Shown: positions 13,830 through 23,257, counted from the stretch's first letter. The stretch is DNA of 64,000 bases from Acidovorax sp. 69 (GCF_002797445.1 NZ_PGEP01000001.1:4092501-4156500), one strand, 5' to 3'. Program-made: numbers and translations. The notes: a model not told the origin generated them from the letters alone.

Positions 13830-14957
13830 TTAAGGACAAACAACAGCCCCACCATCTTTAATGGTTAGAGATACGGTTTGCTTGACCAATTTCGAATCAT
13901 AGATATCAATTGGAACCACCTTATCAGCAGTCACGCAGCGGGCCCCACCTCCAGGGACAGTAACTGTCAGTGTGTTTGCCGCTATCGAAACAGTTGCGTA
14001 AGCAGCATCTGCAGGACTGATCAAAGGTGTATACGGAGCAGTACCGCCCGCAATTAAATATGTCACAACAGTACTAGTGGCACTTTTCTCATCAACGGTC
14101 TGACTCGCAGGAGAAACTTGCAAGACGCTAGTATTGACGGTAACGGAAACAATCACCGATTGACCCGCAGCATCCGTGATGGTGACGCTTGATGCGCCCG
14201 AAGCAAGCAATGCAACCGACACAGAAGACCCAGACACACTTGCCGTAGCCACCGATGTGTTACTAGAGTTAACAGTATAAGGGGCAACACCCCCGTTAAT
14301 TGCAATGCTATTCGCTGTGGCGGCAGGTCCAGTGATAGATGTAGGAGACGCTGACAATGTGCTTACTTGAACCGTAACTGTGACGCTCAGCGTCGCACCT
14401 GCAGCATCAGTAATCAGCACCGTCGAGCTACCTGCTTTGGATTGCCCCGTTACAGTTACCGTCGATCCAGAAATTGAAGCGACCACGACTCCAGAATCCG
14501 AACTGTTAACAGAATATGGAGCTACTCCGCCCCGTATATTAAATTGAAGCGATTGATTCGGCTTCAAAGTGATGGCAGTGCCCGCACTACTCGCGAGTGG
14601 AACCGCCTTAGCCGTAACTGTAATCTTCACTTGCTGAACAGGCAAACTCTCATCGTATACGGTGAGTGTAGAAGTGCCATCGCTATTTCCAGAAATGAAC
14701 AAAATGCCATCTGGAGACAACATAGCGCTGACGGATGCATCGGAACTGATCACACCGTAAGGTCCCTTCCCACCACGAACCTCAACACCGGTAGAACCAC
14801 TGGCCCCAACTGGAAGACTAATAGCGTCAATGGGAGGATAAACTCGCAAGGTAGCAGAAGGACCATTTGGCGTGCCACCGCCCCCACCACCACCGCCACA
14901 AGCCGTCAAAAAGAAACCGACAGCAACAAAAAGCAATGCTTTAAGAAAATTTTTCAT
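13830..14957 (-). CDS. Repeat-rich surface lipoprotein, Ig-like repeats (unknown function)
   Basis: Predicted lipoprotein of 375 residues. The signal peptide KNFLKALLFVAVGFFLTAC ends in a lipobox LTAC, followed by eight consecutive glycines. Four repeats of about 70-85 residues follow, each starting GG-x-(A/G)PY and ending in a run of T/V-rich beta-strand (for example GGVAPYSVNSSD and GGVAPYTVNSSN), typical of bacterial Ig-like folds. It is the last gene after pilQ and 22 bases from it, so a pilus- or secretin-related surface role is possible. The function is unknown. The ATG at 14957 is preferred; a GTG two codons upstream is also possible. Confidence 0.75.
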   Translation of the reverse strand: MKNFLKALLFVAVGFFLTACGGGGGGGGTPNGPSATLRVYPPIDAISLPVGASGSTGVEVRGGKGPYGVISSDASVSAMLSPDGILFISGNSDGTSTLTVYDESLPVQQVKITVTAKAVPLASSAGTAITLKPNQSLQFNIRGGVAPYSVNSSDSGVVVASISGSTVTVTGQSKAGSSTVLITDAAGATLSVTVTVQVSTLSASPTSITGPAATANSIAINGGVAPYTVNSSNTSVATASVSGSSVSVALLASGASSVTITDAAGQSVIVSVTVNTSVLQVSPASQTVDEKSATSTVVTYLIAGGTAPYTPLISPADAAYATVSIAANTLTVTVPGGGARCVTADKVVPIDIYDSKLVKQTVSLTIKDGGAVVCP

Positions 14958-14979
14958 AATCACCTACACAGTTAACCAA

Positions 14980-17112
14980 TTAACGTTTCGAACCACTGTC
15001 CGAAATTACCTTTGGCGTAATAAAAACCAACATCTCACGCTTGGTAGACTCTTTGGTCCGACTTTTGAACAAATTACCAACCACAGGTACATCACCCAGA
15101 AGGGGCACCTTGTTTTCCTGATTGGTTTCTTCCATTTCGAAGATACCACCGATAACTACCGTACCACCATTTTCAATCAAAATTTGTGTTTTGACATGTT
15201 TGGTATCAATCGCAACACCCTGTGTGGTGGTCTCTCCCCTACTATCTTTGTTCACATCTAGATCAAGGATGATATTACCCTCTGGAGTAATTTGCGGGGT
15301 TACTTCCAGCTTCAATACAGCCTTCTTGAAGGCCAAAGTTGTTGCCCCGTTAGGCGCTGTCACTGCATAGGGGTATTCCGTACCTTGTTCAATCAATGCC
15401 TTGGTTTGATCTGCTGTAATAATTCGTGGACTTGAAACAATTCGACCCTTTCCATCGGCCTCCATCGCTGACAGTTCCAACGTCAAAAACCGGTTAGCAG
15501 CAGAATTGAAGATGGAGAGAGCAAAACTGCCCACGCTACTTACATTAGACAAACTAGCAGGGAGGTTTACAAAATTCCCACTAGTACTGGTCGTTCCACC
15601 TGCACCGCTGGAGGCAACAGCATTGTCGTACGATGTGCCGAATGCCGCTCGATTGTTGCCCCCAAGTCCATAACCTCCGTCGCCCCCACGATTTGCACGA
15701 AGATCAGTCCCCCCCAAACGAACGCCGAGCGACCGACCAAACGAATCACGTGCCTCCACAATGCGCGCCTCAATCAATACCTGACGAACTGCCACATCCA
15801 AACTTGCCAATAGAGACCGCACCTCTTCTAACTTACTGGGTGTGTCCGTCACGAACAGTTGATTGGTTCGAGGTTCAGATATTACGCTCCCACGTTCAGA
15901 CAGAAAGCGGGTTGCACCACCGCTACCACCACCAGATGATGTTAGTTGGGTAACAATATCAGCTGCCTTAGCATAATTTAACTGATAGGCCTGCGTTTTT
16001 AGTGGTTCTAATTTTTGTATCGCCTGAACAGCTTCAAAATCTTTCTTGGTTCTGGCATCAATTTCATCTTTCGGTGCAATCCACAATACTGATCCCGTCT
16101 TCTTCATGCCTAAGCCCTTGGCATCCATAATAATTTGAAGAGCTTGATCCCAAGGTACGTCTTTCAGCCGCAGCGTCAAAGCACCCGTCACCGTATCAGA
16201 AGTAACGATATTAAAATTGGTAAAATCAGCAATTACTTGCAGTAAAGATCTCACCTCAATATTCTGAAAATTCAACGAAAGCTTTTCACCCGAATAACCA
16301 GGCCCTTGAGTCAACTTGCTAAGATCAATTTTTCTCTGACGAATTTCCACAACAAATTGGTTGTCGCTCTGGTACGCGCTATGTTCCCAGTCCCCGCTTG
16401 ATTCAATGGTCATGCGAACACGCTCACCTGTCTGGGTCGTGCTCACGACCTGGACGGGAGTGCCGAAATCTGTAACATCTAGACGTCGGCGCAACCCCTC
16501 AGGCAGGGAAGTCCGCATAAACTCGACCACAATGCCCTTTGGTTGCTTTTGTAGATCCACACCAACTTGATTGCTTGCGAGGTTTACAACCACTCTTCCA
16601 GATCCGTCTGCACCTCGTCGGAAATCAACATCTTTCAGAGGGAGAACATCGTTATTTTGGCTCTCAGAAAAAGCAATCGCGGGAGCGGCACTTAAAGTGG
16701 TGGCTCCTACAACAGGATCCAAGTAGATAATTAAAGATTTCCCAGAAACATCAACTCTGTATGAGGTAGGAGATTTCAAGTTCAGCACAATACGAGAACG
16801 CTCTCCAGCCTGAACAATGTTTACGCCCTTTAAATTGCCCAAATTCACATCATAAGCAGACTTGCCAGTCGCATTCGTCACCCCCAAAAAATCGAGTGCA
16901 ATTCGGGCGGGAGATTGAGTCGCAAAACCAGCCGGAGGAGCCGTGACATCACTTGCAAAATCAATTTTCAGCGTTTCAACGCCACCTTGAACACTGGCAG
17001 AAACAGCATTGATAGCGCCTTGCGCAGCCACACCCAAAGAGAGAATGGCCATCGAAGCACCAACGATAGCGCCACGGCAGCGACTTACAAAAGAACCACT
17101 GTTATGTTTCAT
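14980..17112 (-). CDS. pilQ: Type IV pilus secretin PilQ
   Basis: Outer-membrane secretin through which the type IV pilus is extruded. It has 710 residues, with a Sec signal peptide ending near residue 30 (SLGVAAQGA). Two AMIN domains (about 35-145 and 165-255) bind peptidoglycan, and an STN/N0 domain starts near 275 (LSLNFQNIEVRSLLQVIADF in part: NIEVRSLLQVIAD). N1 and the C-terminal secretin domain follow, with VIGGIFEMEE and VPLLGDVPVVGNLF near the C terminus. The start overlaps the pilP stop by four bases. Fifth gene of pilMNOPQ. Confidence 0.97.
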   Translation of the reverse strand: MKHNSGSFVSRCRGAIVGASMAILSLGVAAQGAINAVSASVQGGVETLKIDFASDVTAPPAGFATQSPARIALDFLGVTNATGKSAYDVNLGNLKGVNIVQAGERSRIVLNLKSPTSYRVDVSGKSLIIYLDPVVGATTLSAAPAIAFSESQNNDVLPLKDVDFRRGADGSGRVVVNLASNQVGVDLQKQPKGIVVEFMRTSLPEGLRRRLDVTDFGTPVQVVSTTQTGERVRMTIESSGDWEHSAYQSDNQFVVEIRQRKIDLSKLTQGPGYSGEKLSLNFQNIEVRSLLQVIADFTNFNIVTSDTVTGALTLRLKDVPWDQALQIIMDAKGLGMKKTGSVLWIAPKDEIDARTKKDFEAVQAIQKLEPLKTQAYQLNYAKAADIVTQLTSSGGGSGGATRFLSERGSVISEPRTNQLFVTDTPSKLEEVRSLLASLDVAVRQVLIEARIVEARDSFGRSLGVRLGGTDLRANRGGDGGYGLGGNNRAAFGTSYDNAVASSGAGGTTSTSGNFVNLPASLSNVSSVGSFALSIFNSAANRFLTLELSAMEADGKGRIVSSPRIITADQTKALIEQGTEYPYAVTAPNGATTLAFKKAVLKLEVTPQITPEGNIILDLDVNKDSRGETTTQGVAIDTKHVKTQILIENGGTVVIGGIFEMEETNQENKVPLLGDVPVVGNLFKSRTKESTKREMLVFITPKVISDSGSKR

Positions 17113-17654
17113 TTTTTACCCTCTTGCAGATCAAGCGACGTTGAGCGCTCTATCCAATCCCCGGTTGCATCCTGCGCAATTTCACGCAGTTGAATTACAT
17201 TCTCAGTTATTCGAATGACTTTTCCATAATTTTGGCCCAGATAATTACCTACTTTGACTTGATAAATTAAATTATCAACCTTGAGCAAAGCAGTTGGTGC
17301 ACCTGTTTTATTCAGGCTACCGACCATTGCCATGGCATCCAAAGGAAAAGCTTCCAGAGGTTCTTTTCGTCTTGCCATTTCCGGGGCGATCAAAGCCGCA
17401 TTAGATGCCACTTGCGTGGAATCTCTTCGCAATGCCTGAGTCAACTTGCTCTGATTAAAGGGTTCGACAACCCCTTCTTGTGAGTAAGGTTCCGGAATGA
17501 ATTTTTTAGGCTCAGTTAATGGTGTAACAACAGGCCTCGTATTGGCTCGTTGCTCTGCCATCCACTGACGCAACTCATCTTCACCAGAAGGGCCACATCC
17601 AGCCAGCACCATTGCAAGCAATGGGATGAGTGAGCCACGACAAATAATTTTCAT
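17109..17654 (-). CDS. pilP: Type IV pilus assembly lipoprotein PilP
   Basis: Inner-membrane lipoprotein of 181 residues that bridges PilNO to the secretin PilQ. The signal peptide IPLLAMVLAGC carries the lipobox LAGC. The C-terminal HR-like domain includes LLKVDNLIYQVKVGNYLGQNYG (in part: YQVKVGNYLGQNYGK), the characteristic PilP/GspC-like motif, and ENVIQLREIAQDATGDW. Four-base overlaps on both sides couple it to pilO and pilQ. Confidence 0.95.
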   Translation of the reverse strand: MKIICRGSLIPLLAMVLAGCGPSGEDELRQWMAEQRANTRPVVTPLTEPKKFIPEPYSQEGVVEPFNQSKLTQALRRDSTQVASNAALIAPEMARRKEPLEAFPLDAMAMVGSLNKTGAPTALLKVDNLIYQVKVGNYLGQNYGKVIRITENVIQLREIAQDATGDWIERSTSLDLQEGKK

Positions 17655-18313
17655 TTCGCGCCCCCTGCCTTCTTCTGAGCCTGGATCTCTTCAGGGTCCA
17701 GATATCGGAAAGTGCGAGCCGTAGCGTCCATCACCAAACCATCGCGAGCCCCAGGGGCAATTGAAATATTATTGAGGGTCACGATGCGTGAAAGATGTGC
17801 CACATCCGAGGCAAAAGAACCAATATCGTGGTACTTACCCGTTACGCGAATTGAAATAGGCAGCTCAGCATAGTAATCCCTGGCAACAACCTGACCAGGC
17901 TTAAAAAGATCGAATTGCAAACTCCGTCCCAAGCCAGACTGATTGATATCAGACAGCAATGCAGCCATTTCGGCCTTGCTAGGCAGTTGCTTTTCCAACT
18001 GAATAACATACTGTTGAATCTGCTCTCTCTGCTTCTTCAAAGCATCCAAACTCACCGCCTTAACCAGTTTTTTCTGATAATCAGTCCGTAATGCAACCTC
18101 TTTGTTGCGCTCGCCATCCAGTTGTACTTCGTAGTCCTGCAAAAAAGCAAACCAAGCGACTGCCGCAACGGCGCCAGCTATAAAAACACACAAGAAAACT
18201 TTTGGCAGAATGGGCCAAAGGGAAGGATCCTTGGTGTCAAGATTTTTAAATTGCCGCTGAACTACGTCAATCCGTTCGGCAAAGTTAATAGAATTTTCTT
18301 TTTTACTCGCCAT
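17651..18313 (-). CDS. pilO: Type IV pilus inner-membrane assembly protein PilO
   Basis: Bitopic inner-membrane protein of 220 residues. One membrane helix lies at about 38-60, then a coiled coil (about 65-115), then a ferredoxin-like periplasmic domain with GLGRSLQFDLFKPG and ELPISIRVTGKYHDIGSFA, all typical of PilO. It starts one base after the pilN stop and overlaps pilP by four bases. Confidence 0.95.
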   Translation of the reverse strand: MASKKENSINFAERIDVVQRQFKNLDTKDPSLWPILPKVFLCVFIAGAVAAVAWFAFLQDYEVQLDGERNKEVALRTDYQKKLVKAVSLDALKKQREQIQQYVIQLEKQLPSKAEMAALLSDINQSGLGRSLQFDLFKPGQVVARDYYAELPISIRVTGKYHDIGSFASDVAHLSRIVTLNNISIAPGARDGLVMDATARTFRYLDPEEIQAQKKAGGAK

Positions 18314-18314
18314 T

Positions 18315-18923
18315 TCACTTCCCTCCCGACGAAGCCGCAGCAGCTATGGTTTTCTGTGCATCACTCGCCCGAACCAGTTGAAATTTGAGATTAAAAGAAG
18401 AAACTCGCCGCTGATCACGCTGAGTCAGTGAGACGGTGCTGGCGGTAATCTCACTCAATTCAGGCTTGGCAAGCCAAGGTGTATTGTTGGCAAGATTTCG
18501 CAACAGCTCTGAAATCCGTTCGTTAGACTGGGCCATGCCCTGCATAGTGATTGTTTGCCCAGCCTGTTTAATTGCAGTAATGTAGACACCATCCGGCAAT
18601 TGCTTGACTAATTCAGTCAGCAAGTGCACAGGCAAATTTCTGTCTGATTGGAGATCTTCAACCGCTTTTTGCCGCGCGCGCAACGATGCAATCTCATCTT
18701 CAATGGATGCGATTTCTTTTATTTGCCCTTCAAGAACCTTAATCTCGCTTTGTAGAAAAGCGTTCTTATTTTGCTGATCCGTAATCATCATCTGGAACCA
18801 CCAATAGATAGCACCAGCGATTACCAGCCCGAAGAGAAATGACGCAAACATCGTGGCCTGAAAGGCTTCCTTGCGACGTTTGCGAGCCTCCTCTCGGTGA
18901 GGGAGTAAATTGATCAAGATCAC
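18315..18923 (-). CDS. pilN: Type IV pilus inner-membrane assembly protein PilN
   Basis: Partner of PilO and PilM in the alignment complex. The start is set at the GTG at 18923 because it overlaps the pilM stop as GTGA and has a GGAGG element eight bases upstream. The protein then begins (M)ILINLLPHREEARKRRK, the conserved PilN N terminus that binds the PilM groove. One membrane helix follows at about 23-45, then a coiled coil (about 50-90) and a periplasmic domain. About 202 residues. Confidence 0.94.
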   Translation of the reverse strand: MILINLLPHREEARKRRKEAFQATMFASFLFGLVIAGAIYWWFQMMITDQQNKNAFLQSEIKVLEGQIKEIASIEDEIASLRARQKAVEDLQSDRNLPVHLLTELVKQLPDGVYITAIKQAGQTITMQGMAQSNERISELLRNLANNTPWLAKPELSEITASTVSLTQRDQRRVSSFNLKFQLVRASDAQKTIAAAASSGGK

Positions 18924-19999
18924 AGCAAAAACCTCCGCATGGCCAGCCCACAAGAGGTCAAGTAAGACGGCGCCTCACGCACCATTTTTTTCAACCGGAC
19001 GGAACTTCCTATTTCCATTCCATCAAACGGGTTGACCGCACTGCACGCAAAGCCGGTCTGCTGAGTTACGGCCTCAGTCAGACCTGGCAAGGGAGCGGAA
19101 CCACCCGCAAGCATGATGTGATCGACTCGGTTATGTGGCGTACTGGTAAAGAAAAACTGCAAAGCCCGTCCGATTTCCTGTGCCATGCTTTCGACAAATG
19201 GACGTAGCACTGCAGACTGATAGTCTTCAGGAAGGTCGCCGTTGCGTTTTTTGCTCTCGGCTTCTTCTACTGAAAAACCGTACTGACGCACGATCAATTG
19301 GGTCAACTGAGCTCCGCCAAATGCTTGATCGCGGTCATAAAGGACTTCTTCGTTGCGAATAACCTGCATGCTCGTTGTCAGAGCACCCACTTCGAAAAGT
19401 GCCACCATCGCATCAACACCCTTGTTGGGCAGCGCTTCAATCAGCCGCCCTGCGGCAAGACGGGAAGCGTGGGACTCTATATCGACGACTACGGGCTTTA
19501 ATCCAGCAGCCTCCGCAAGGCCCTGCCTGTCTTGAACTTTCTCACGGCGAGACGCAGCAATAAGCACATCCACATCGCCCGGCGCATTCTTACTTGGCCC
19601 GATCACGCAAAAATCCAGACTCACTTCATCTAGCGAGAACGGTATGTACTGATTGGCTTCGGATTCGACTTGGACCTCAAGCTCTTGCTCGGACATCCCC
19701 CCTGGCAGCGTGATCTTCTTGGTGATGACGGCCGAAGGCGGCAGTGCAAGTGCGACATTCTTTGTCCGCGTCCCGCTTTTCTTTACCAGTCTGCGCAAAG
19801 CATCCGCGACTTCGTCAAATTTTTCGATGTTGCCATCGGTGATCCAGCCACGCTCAAGCGGCTCGATTGCGCAACGCTCTAGCACCAGGCTGCCCGCCTG
19901 GTCACGCCCCAACTCCACCAGCTTGACGCTGGAGGAGCTGATGTCGATTCCCAGCAGCGGGGCTGACTGGCGACTGAACAAAGACCCCATTGAGATCAA
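18920..19999 (-). CDS. pilM: Type IV pilus assembly ATPase-like protein PilM
   Basis: Cytoplasmic actin-like protein that binds the N terminus of PilN. Its hallmark start LLGIDISSSSVKLVELG, the ALPPSAVITKKI segment and LAGGSAPLPGL (ATP-binding fold) are present. The TTG at 19999 is preferred as start because AGGGGA lies six bases before it. The ATG at 19990 is three codons inside, and an ATG at 20023 is too far out. First gene of pilMNOPQ, divergent from mrcA with about 270 bases between, as in many proteobacteria. Confidence 0.93.
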   Translation of the reverse strand: MISMGSLFSRQSAPLLGIDISSSSVKLVELGRDQAGSLVLERCAIEPLERGWITDGNIEKFDEVADALRRLVKKSGTRTKNVALALPPSAVITKKITLPGGMSEQELEVQVESEANQYIPFSLDEVSLDFCVIGPSKNAPGDVDVLIAASRREKVQDRQGLAEAAGLKPVVVDIESHASRLAAGRLIEALPNKGVDAMVALFEVGALTTSMQVIRNEEVLYDRDQAFGGAQLTQLIVRQYGFSVEEAESKKRNGDLPEDYQSAVLRPFVESMAQEIGRALQFFFTSTPHNRVDHIMLAGGSAPLPGLTEAVTQQTGFACSAVNPFDGMEIGSSVRLKKMVREAPSYLTSCGLAMRRFLL

Positions 20000-20115
20000 G
20001 ATTGGTCCCCTGTAACTTGCCAAAATGAGGCAACAAAACTTAACACTTCACATGAATGCTATCAGTAAGATAGTTCTCCAGCAAAGATTTTTCCCGTTGT
20101 AACGCCTGTCGAGCG

Positions 20116-20150
20116 TTGCCAAAAGCAGACGAAATTTCTGCGCTTGGCAA
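20116..20150. other. Interrupted hairpin between pilM and mrcA
   Basis: Inverted repeat TTGCCAA (20116-20122), GCAGA (20125-20129), then TCTGC (20137-20141) and TTGGCAA (20144-20150), with matching two-base internal loops. It lies in the divergent promoter region, so it could be a regulator site or a structured leader. Its role is unknown. Confidence 0.45.
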
Positions 20151-20268
20151 TACCCTTCAGCAATGGCCGGATGCCTTTTGGCAGCTCTGCAGCGCACAGA
20201 TTTGGAGATTTCCGGTACCCACCGGGCAGACATTTTTATAATGGGCGGCCTTACCCACCCGGAGCGAT

Positions 20269-22662
20269 ATGCCGCCCTCTCCCTCGAAGCCTTCCGACAA
20301 GTCGGACGCATCCTCCGCTCGCCACCGCCCTAGCTGGCTTCGCTGGTTTGTTCGCATCACCTTGTGGATGTCAGGTCTGGCCGCCGCCGCTGCCATGGGG
20401 CTGGCACTGACGATCGCTGTGGCGCTGTCGGTGGCGTATCCCAATCTTCCAGACATCTCGGATCTCGCAGACTATCGACCCAAGCTCCCTTTGCGGGTGT
20501 ACTCCGCAGAAGGTGCTCTGCTGGGCGAGTTCGGAGAAGAGCGCAGGAACCTCACGCCGATTTCAGAGATCCCCAAGGTCATGAAAGACGCCGTCCTTGC
20601 CATCGAAGACGCGCGCTTCTTTCAGCATGGCGGCGTCGACTATAAAGGGGTGTTGCGCGCTGGATTGGCTAATTTGGGGCGTGTAAAAAGTCAGGGTGCG
20701 TCCACCATCACCATGCAAGTTGCGCGTAATGTTTACCTGTCATCTGAAAAAACATTTACACGCAAAATTTACGAAATCTTACTGACATTCAAATTGGAGC
20801 ACTTACTGACCAAGGATCAGATTCTTGAGATTTACATGAATCAGATTTACTTGGGCAATAGGGCGTATGGTTTTGCCGCAGCTTCCGAGGCGTATTTTGG
20901 CAAGCCACTGAAATCCTTGTCGATCGCCGAGGCTGCCATGCTTGCCGGTTTGCCTAAGGCGCCATCGGCTTACAACCCCGTCAGCAATCCCAAGCGTGCG
21001 CGTATTCGACAGCAATACATCATCGAGCGCATGGAGGAAAACGGATTTATCACCGCGCCACAAGCAGCTGAGGCGAAGAAAGAAGACCTCAAGATTCGAA
21101 CCGGCCCGGACAACACCCGCGTTCATGCGGAGTACGTGGCTGAAATGGCGCGCCAGCTGATCTTTGCGCAATATGGCAACGAAGCTTACACACGCGGGCT
21201 TAACGTTTACACCACCCTGAATGCGGCTGAGCAAGAGACTGCCTATGGTGCCTTGCGTCGCGGCATCATGGACTATGAGCGACGCCAACAGTACCGGGGA
21301 CCAGAGAAGTTTGTGACCCTTCCCAGTGTGCCGCAGGAAGTGGAAGACGCCATTGACGATGCTCTGGCCAACCATCCGGACAATGGCGATGTGCTCTCTG
21401 CCGTGGTGCTGGAGGCATCACCGCGGAAGATCCTTGCAGCGCGCGCCAATGGGGACACTCTGGAAATTGCCGGGGATGGGCTCAAGCCCGCGCAATCAGG
21501 GCTGAGCGACAAGGCACCGCCAAACATCAAGATTCGTCGCGGTGCCGTGATTCGTGTGGTCAAGACACCCAAGAACGCATGGGAGATCACACAACTCCCC
21601 GAGGTGGAAGGAGCCTTTGTCGCGCTTGATCCCCGCAACGGGTCCATCCGGGCCCTGGTCGGGGGCTTTGACTTCGACAAGAACAAGTTCAACCACGCGG
21701 CACAGGCATGGCGCCAGCCCGGCTCCAGCTTCAAGCCGTTCATTTATTCTGCGGCCCTCGAAAAAGGCTTCACCCCCGCCACCGTCATCAATGACGCGCC
21801 GCTCTTCTTTGATGCCGGGGTCACTGGGGGACAGCCCTGGGAGCCCAAAAACTATGATGGCAAGTACGATGGGCCAATGAGCATGCGCACGGGACTGGCA
21901 AAGTCCAAGAACATGATCTCGATCCGCATCCTGCAAGCTGTAGGGCCCAAAACTGCACAGGAATGGGTCGGCCGCTTTGGCTTTGACCCCGAGAAGCACC
22001 CCGCCTATCTGACCATGGCCCTGGGCGCGGGATCGGTCACGCCATTGCAGATGGCGTCGGCCTATTCGGTCTTCGCCAATGGGGGCTACCGCGTGAACCC
22101 ATGGTTGATCGCCAAAGTCACCGACCACAAAGGCCGTGTGATTTCCGAGACCACACCTCCGGTCACTAGTGAGCAGCCCCGAGCCATTGATGCGCGCAAT
22201 GCATTTGTAATGAGCAGTCTTCTGCAAGAAGTGACCCGATCCGGAACCGCTGCCCGAGCACAAGCCACGCTCAAGCGGCCGGATTTGTATGGGAAAACCG
22301 GAACCACCAACGATTCAGTCGATGCCTGGTTTGCAGGCTTCCAGCCCACCATCGCGGCCGTCACATGGATTGGCTATGACACACCGCGCAATCTCGGCAG
22401 CCGAGAAACAGGCGGGGGCCTCAGCCTGCCTGTCTGGATCAACTTCATGGAGCGTGCACTCAAAGGCGTGCCAGTCATGGAACCCACGGTTCCAGCGGGG
22501 GTGGTCAACGTCGGAGGAGAATGGTTCTATGAGGAATATGCCCGCAACGCAGGAGTTGCCAGCATGGGCCTGGAAGACCGTTCCGCGTCTCCGGCCATCG
22601 CACCTCGGACACCGCCACCCTCCGAAGAGCGCAGCCGAATTCTGGATTTGTTCCGCAACTAA
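20269..22662 (+). CDS. mrcA: Penicillin-binding protein 1A (class A PBP)
   Basis: Bifunctional peptidoglycan glycosyltransferase/transpeptidase of 797 residues. A cytoplasmic tail and one membrane helix (about 28-55) precede the GT51 domain, whose catalytic glutamate is E113 in AIEDARFFQHGG. The transpeptidase domain has the SxxK serine S486 (PGSSFKPF), a SKN motif (TGLAKSKNM) and KTG at 676-678. GGAGCGAT before the ATG is a good ribosome-binding site. The pilM/mrcA divergence is a conserved arrangement. Confidence 0.97.
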   Translation: MPPSPSKPSDKSDASSARHRPSWLRWFVRITLWMSGLAAAAAMGLALTIAVALSVAYPNLPDISDLADYRPKLPLRVYSAEGALLGEFGEERRNLTPISEIPKVMKDAVLAIEDARFFQHGGVDYKGVLRAGLANLGRVKSQGASTITMQVARNVYLSSEKTFTRKIYEILLTFKLEHLLTKDQILEIYMNQIYLGNRAYGFAAASEAYFGKPLKSLSIAEAAMLAGLPKAPSAYNPVSNPKRARIRQQYIIERMEENGFITAPQAAEAKKEDLKIRTGPDNTRVHAEYVAEMARQLIFAQYGNEAYTRGLNVYTTLNAAEQETAYGALRRGIMDYERRQQYRGPEKFVTLPSVPQEVEDAIDDALANHPDNGDVLSAVVLEASPRKILAARANGDTLEIAGDGLKPAQSGLSDKAPPNIKIRRGAVIRVVKTPKNAWEITQLPEVEGAFVALDPRNGSIRALVGGFDFDKNKFNHAAQAWRQPGSSFKPFIYSAALEKGFTPATVINDAPLFFDAGVTGGQPWEPKNYDGKYDGPMSMRTGLAKSKNMISIRILQAVGPKTAQEWVGRFGFDPEKHPAYLTMALGAGSVTPLQMASAYSVFANGGYRVNPWLIAKVTDHKGRVISETTPPVTSEQPRAIDARNAFVMSSLLQEVTRSGTAARAQATLKRPDLYGKTGTTNDSVDAWFAGFQPTIAAVTWIGYDTPRNLGSRETGGGLSLPVWINFMERALKGVPVMEPTVPAGVVNVGGEWFYEEYARNAGVASMGLEDRSASPAIAPRTPPPSEERSRILDLFRN

Positions 22663-22670
22663 CCTTGTCG

Positions 22671-22697
22671 CCCGCCCAGCCTTTGCGCCCGGGCGGG
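22671..22697. terminator. GC-rich hairpin between convergent mrcA and cyaY
   Basis: CCCGCCC (22671-22677) pairs with GGGCGGG (22691-22697) between two converging genes. There is no clear T-run on either side, so intrinsic termination is only possible. Confidence 0.35.
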
Positions 22698-22705
22698 TGG
22701 CTCGC

Positions 22706-23035
22706 TCAAGCGGCAAACTGCAAGGGTGTGCCAGCCTGCTCGGTGGCATCGCCGCTCAGGCGCCCGAAAAACTCTCCCGCCCCCTTGGTATCCTGCCAAG
22801 TGCTGCCGTCGAAACGATAGTGGTAGCCCCCAGAGCGGGCGGCCATCCAGACTTCATGCAGTGGCTTTTGCAGATTGATCACGATCTGGCTGCGATTGGG
22901 AAAAGTCAGTGTCACCATGCTTCCCGAACGCTGGCTGTCCACATCGGCATCCGTGGTGTCGTTGATGCGGTCGCAACTGCGCTCGACAGCAAGCAGCAGT
23001 TTCTCGGCGTGGTCGATGAATTCGAGGTCGGTCAT
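22706..23035 (-). CDS. cyaY: Iron donor protein CyaY (frataxin)
   Basis: Bacterial frataxin, 109 residues, which modulates iron supply to Fe-S cluster assembly. The acidic N-terminal helix ([18 protein letters not shown]), the beta-sheet stretch [19 protein letters not shown] and [14 protein letters not shown] are typical. Divergent from the small lptM-like lipoprotein, with only 12 bases between the two start codons. Confidence 0.95.
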   Translation of the reverse strand: MTDLEFIDHAEKLLLAVERSCDRINDTTDADVDSQRSGSMVTLTFPNRSQIVINLQKPLHEVWMAARSGGYHYRFDGSTWQDTKGAGEFFGRLSGDATEQAGTPLQFAA

Positions 23036-23041
23036 TACAAT
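23036..23041 (+). promoter_or_regulatory. Candidate -10 element TACAAT for a leaderless lptM transcript
   Basis: TACAAT ends seven bases before the lptM ATG. Transcription would then start at or within a base or two of the A of the ATG. No ribosome-binding site precedes that ATG. The -35 region inside cyaY is weak. Confidence 0.4.
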
Positions 23042-23047
23042 TTACGC

Positions 23048-23257
23048 ATGTTGAAAGCTCACCAAATTCTAGTCAGGACATTTGTCCTTGCTGCCAGTAC
23101 GGCAGCCCTCCTTGGCTGCGGCCAGCGGGGCCCGCTGTATCTTCCCACCGCTTCCGCAGCCGGCCAACGTGCCACGCTGCCGCAGACACTCACTCCAGGC
23201 AACAACGCTGCCACTGCGGCGCAAGCGCCCGCCACCACCGCCTCAGAACCTCGCTGA
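23048..23257 (+). CDS. lptM: Small LptM (YifL)-type lipoprotein
   Basis: Lipoprotein of 69 residues. The signal peptide RTFVLAASTAALLGC carries the lipobox LLGC, directly followed by GQRGPLYLP, the conserved motif of the LptM/YifL family that assists assembly of the LptDE lipopolysaccharide translocon. The C-terminal half is low-complexity A/T/P. In many proteobacteria it is followed by lysA or dapF; neither is present here. No ribosome-binding site precedes the ATG. Confidence 0.8.
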   Translation: MLKAHQILVRTFVLAASTAALLGCGQRGPLYLPTASAAGQRATLPQTLTPGNNAATAAQAPATTASEPR

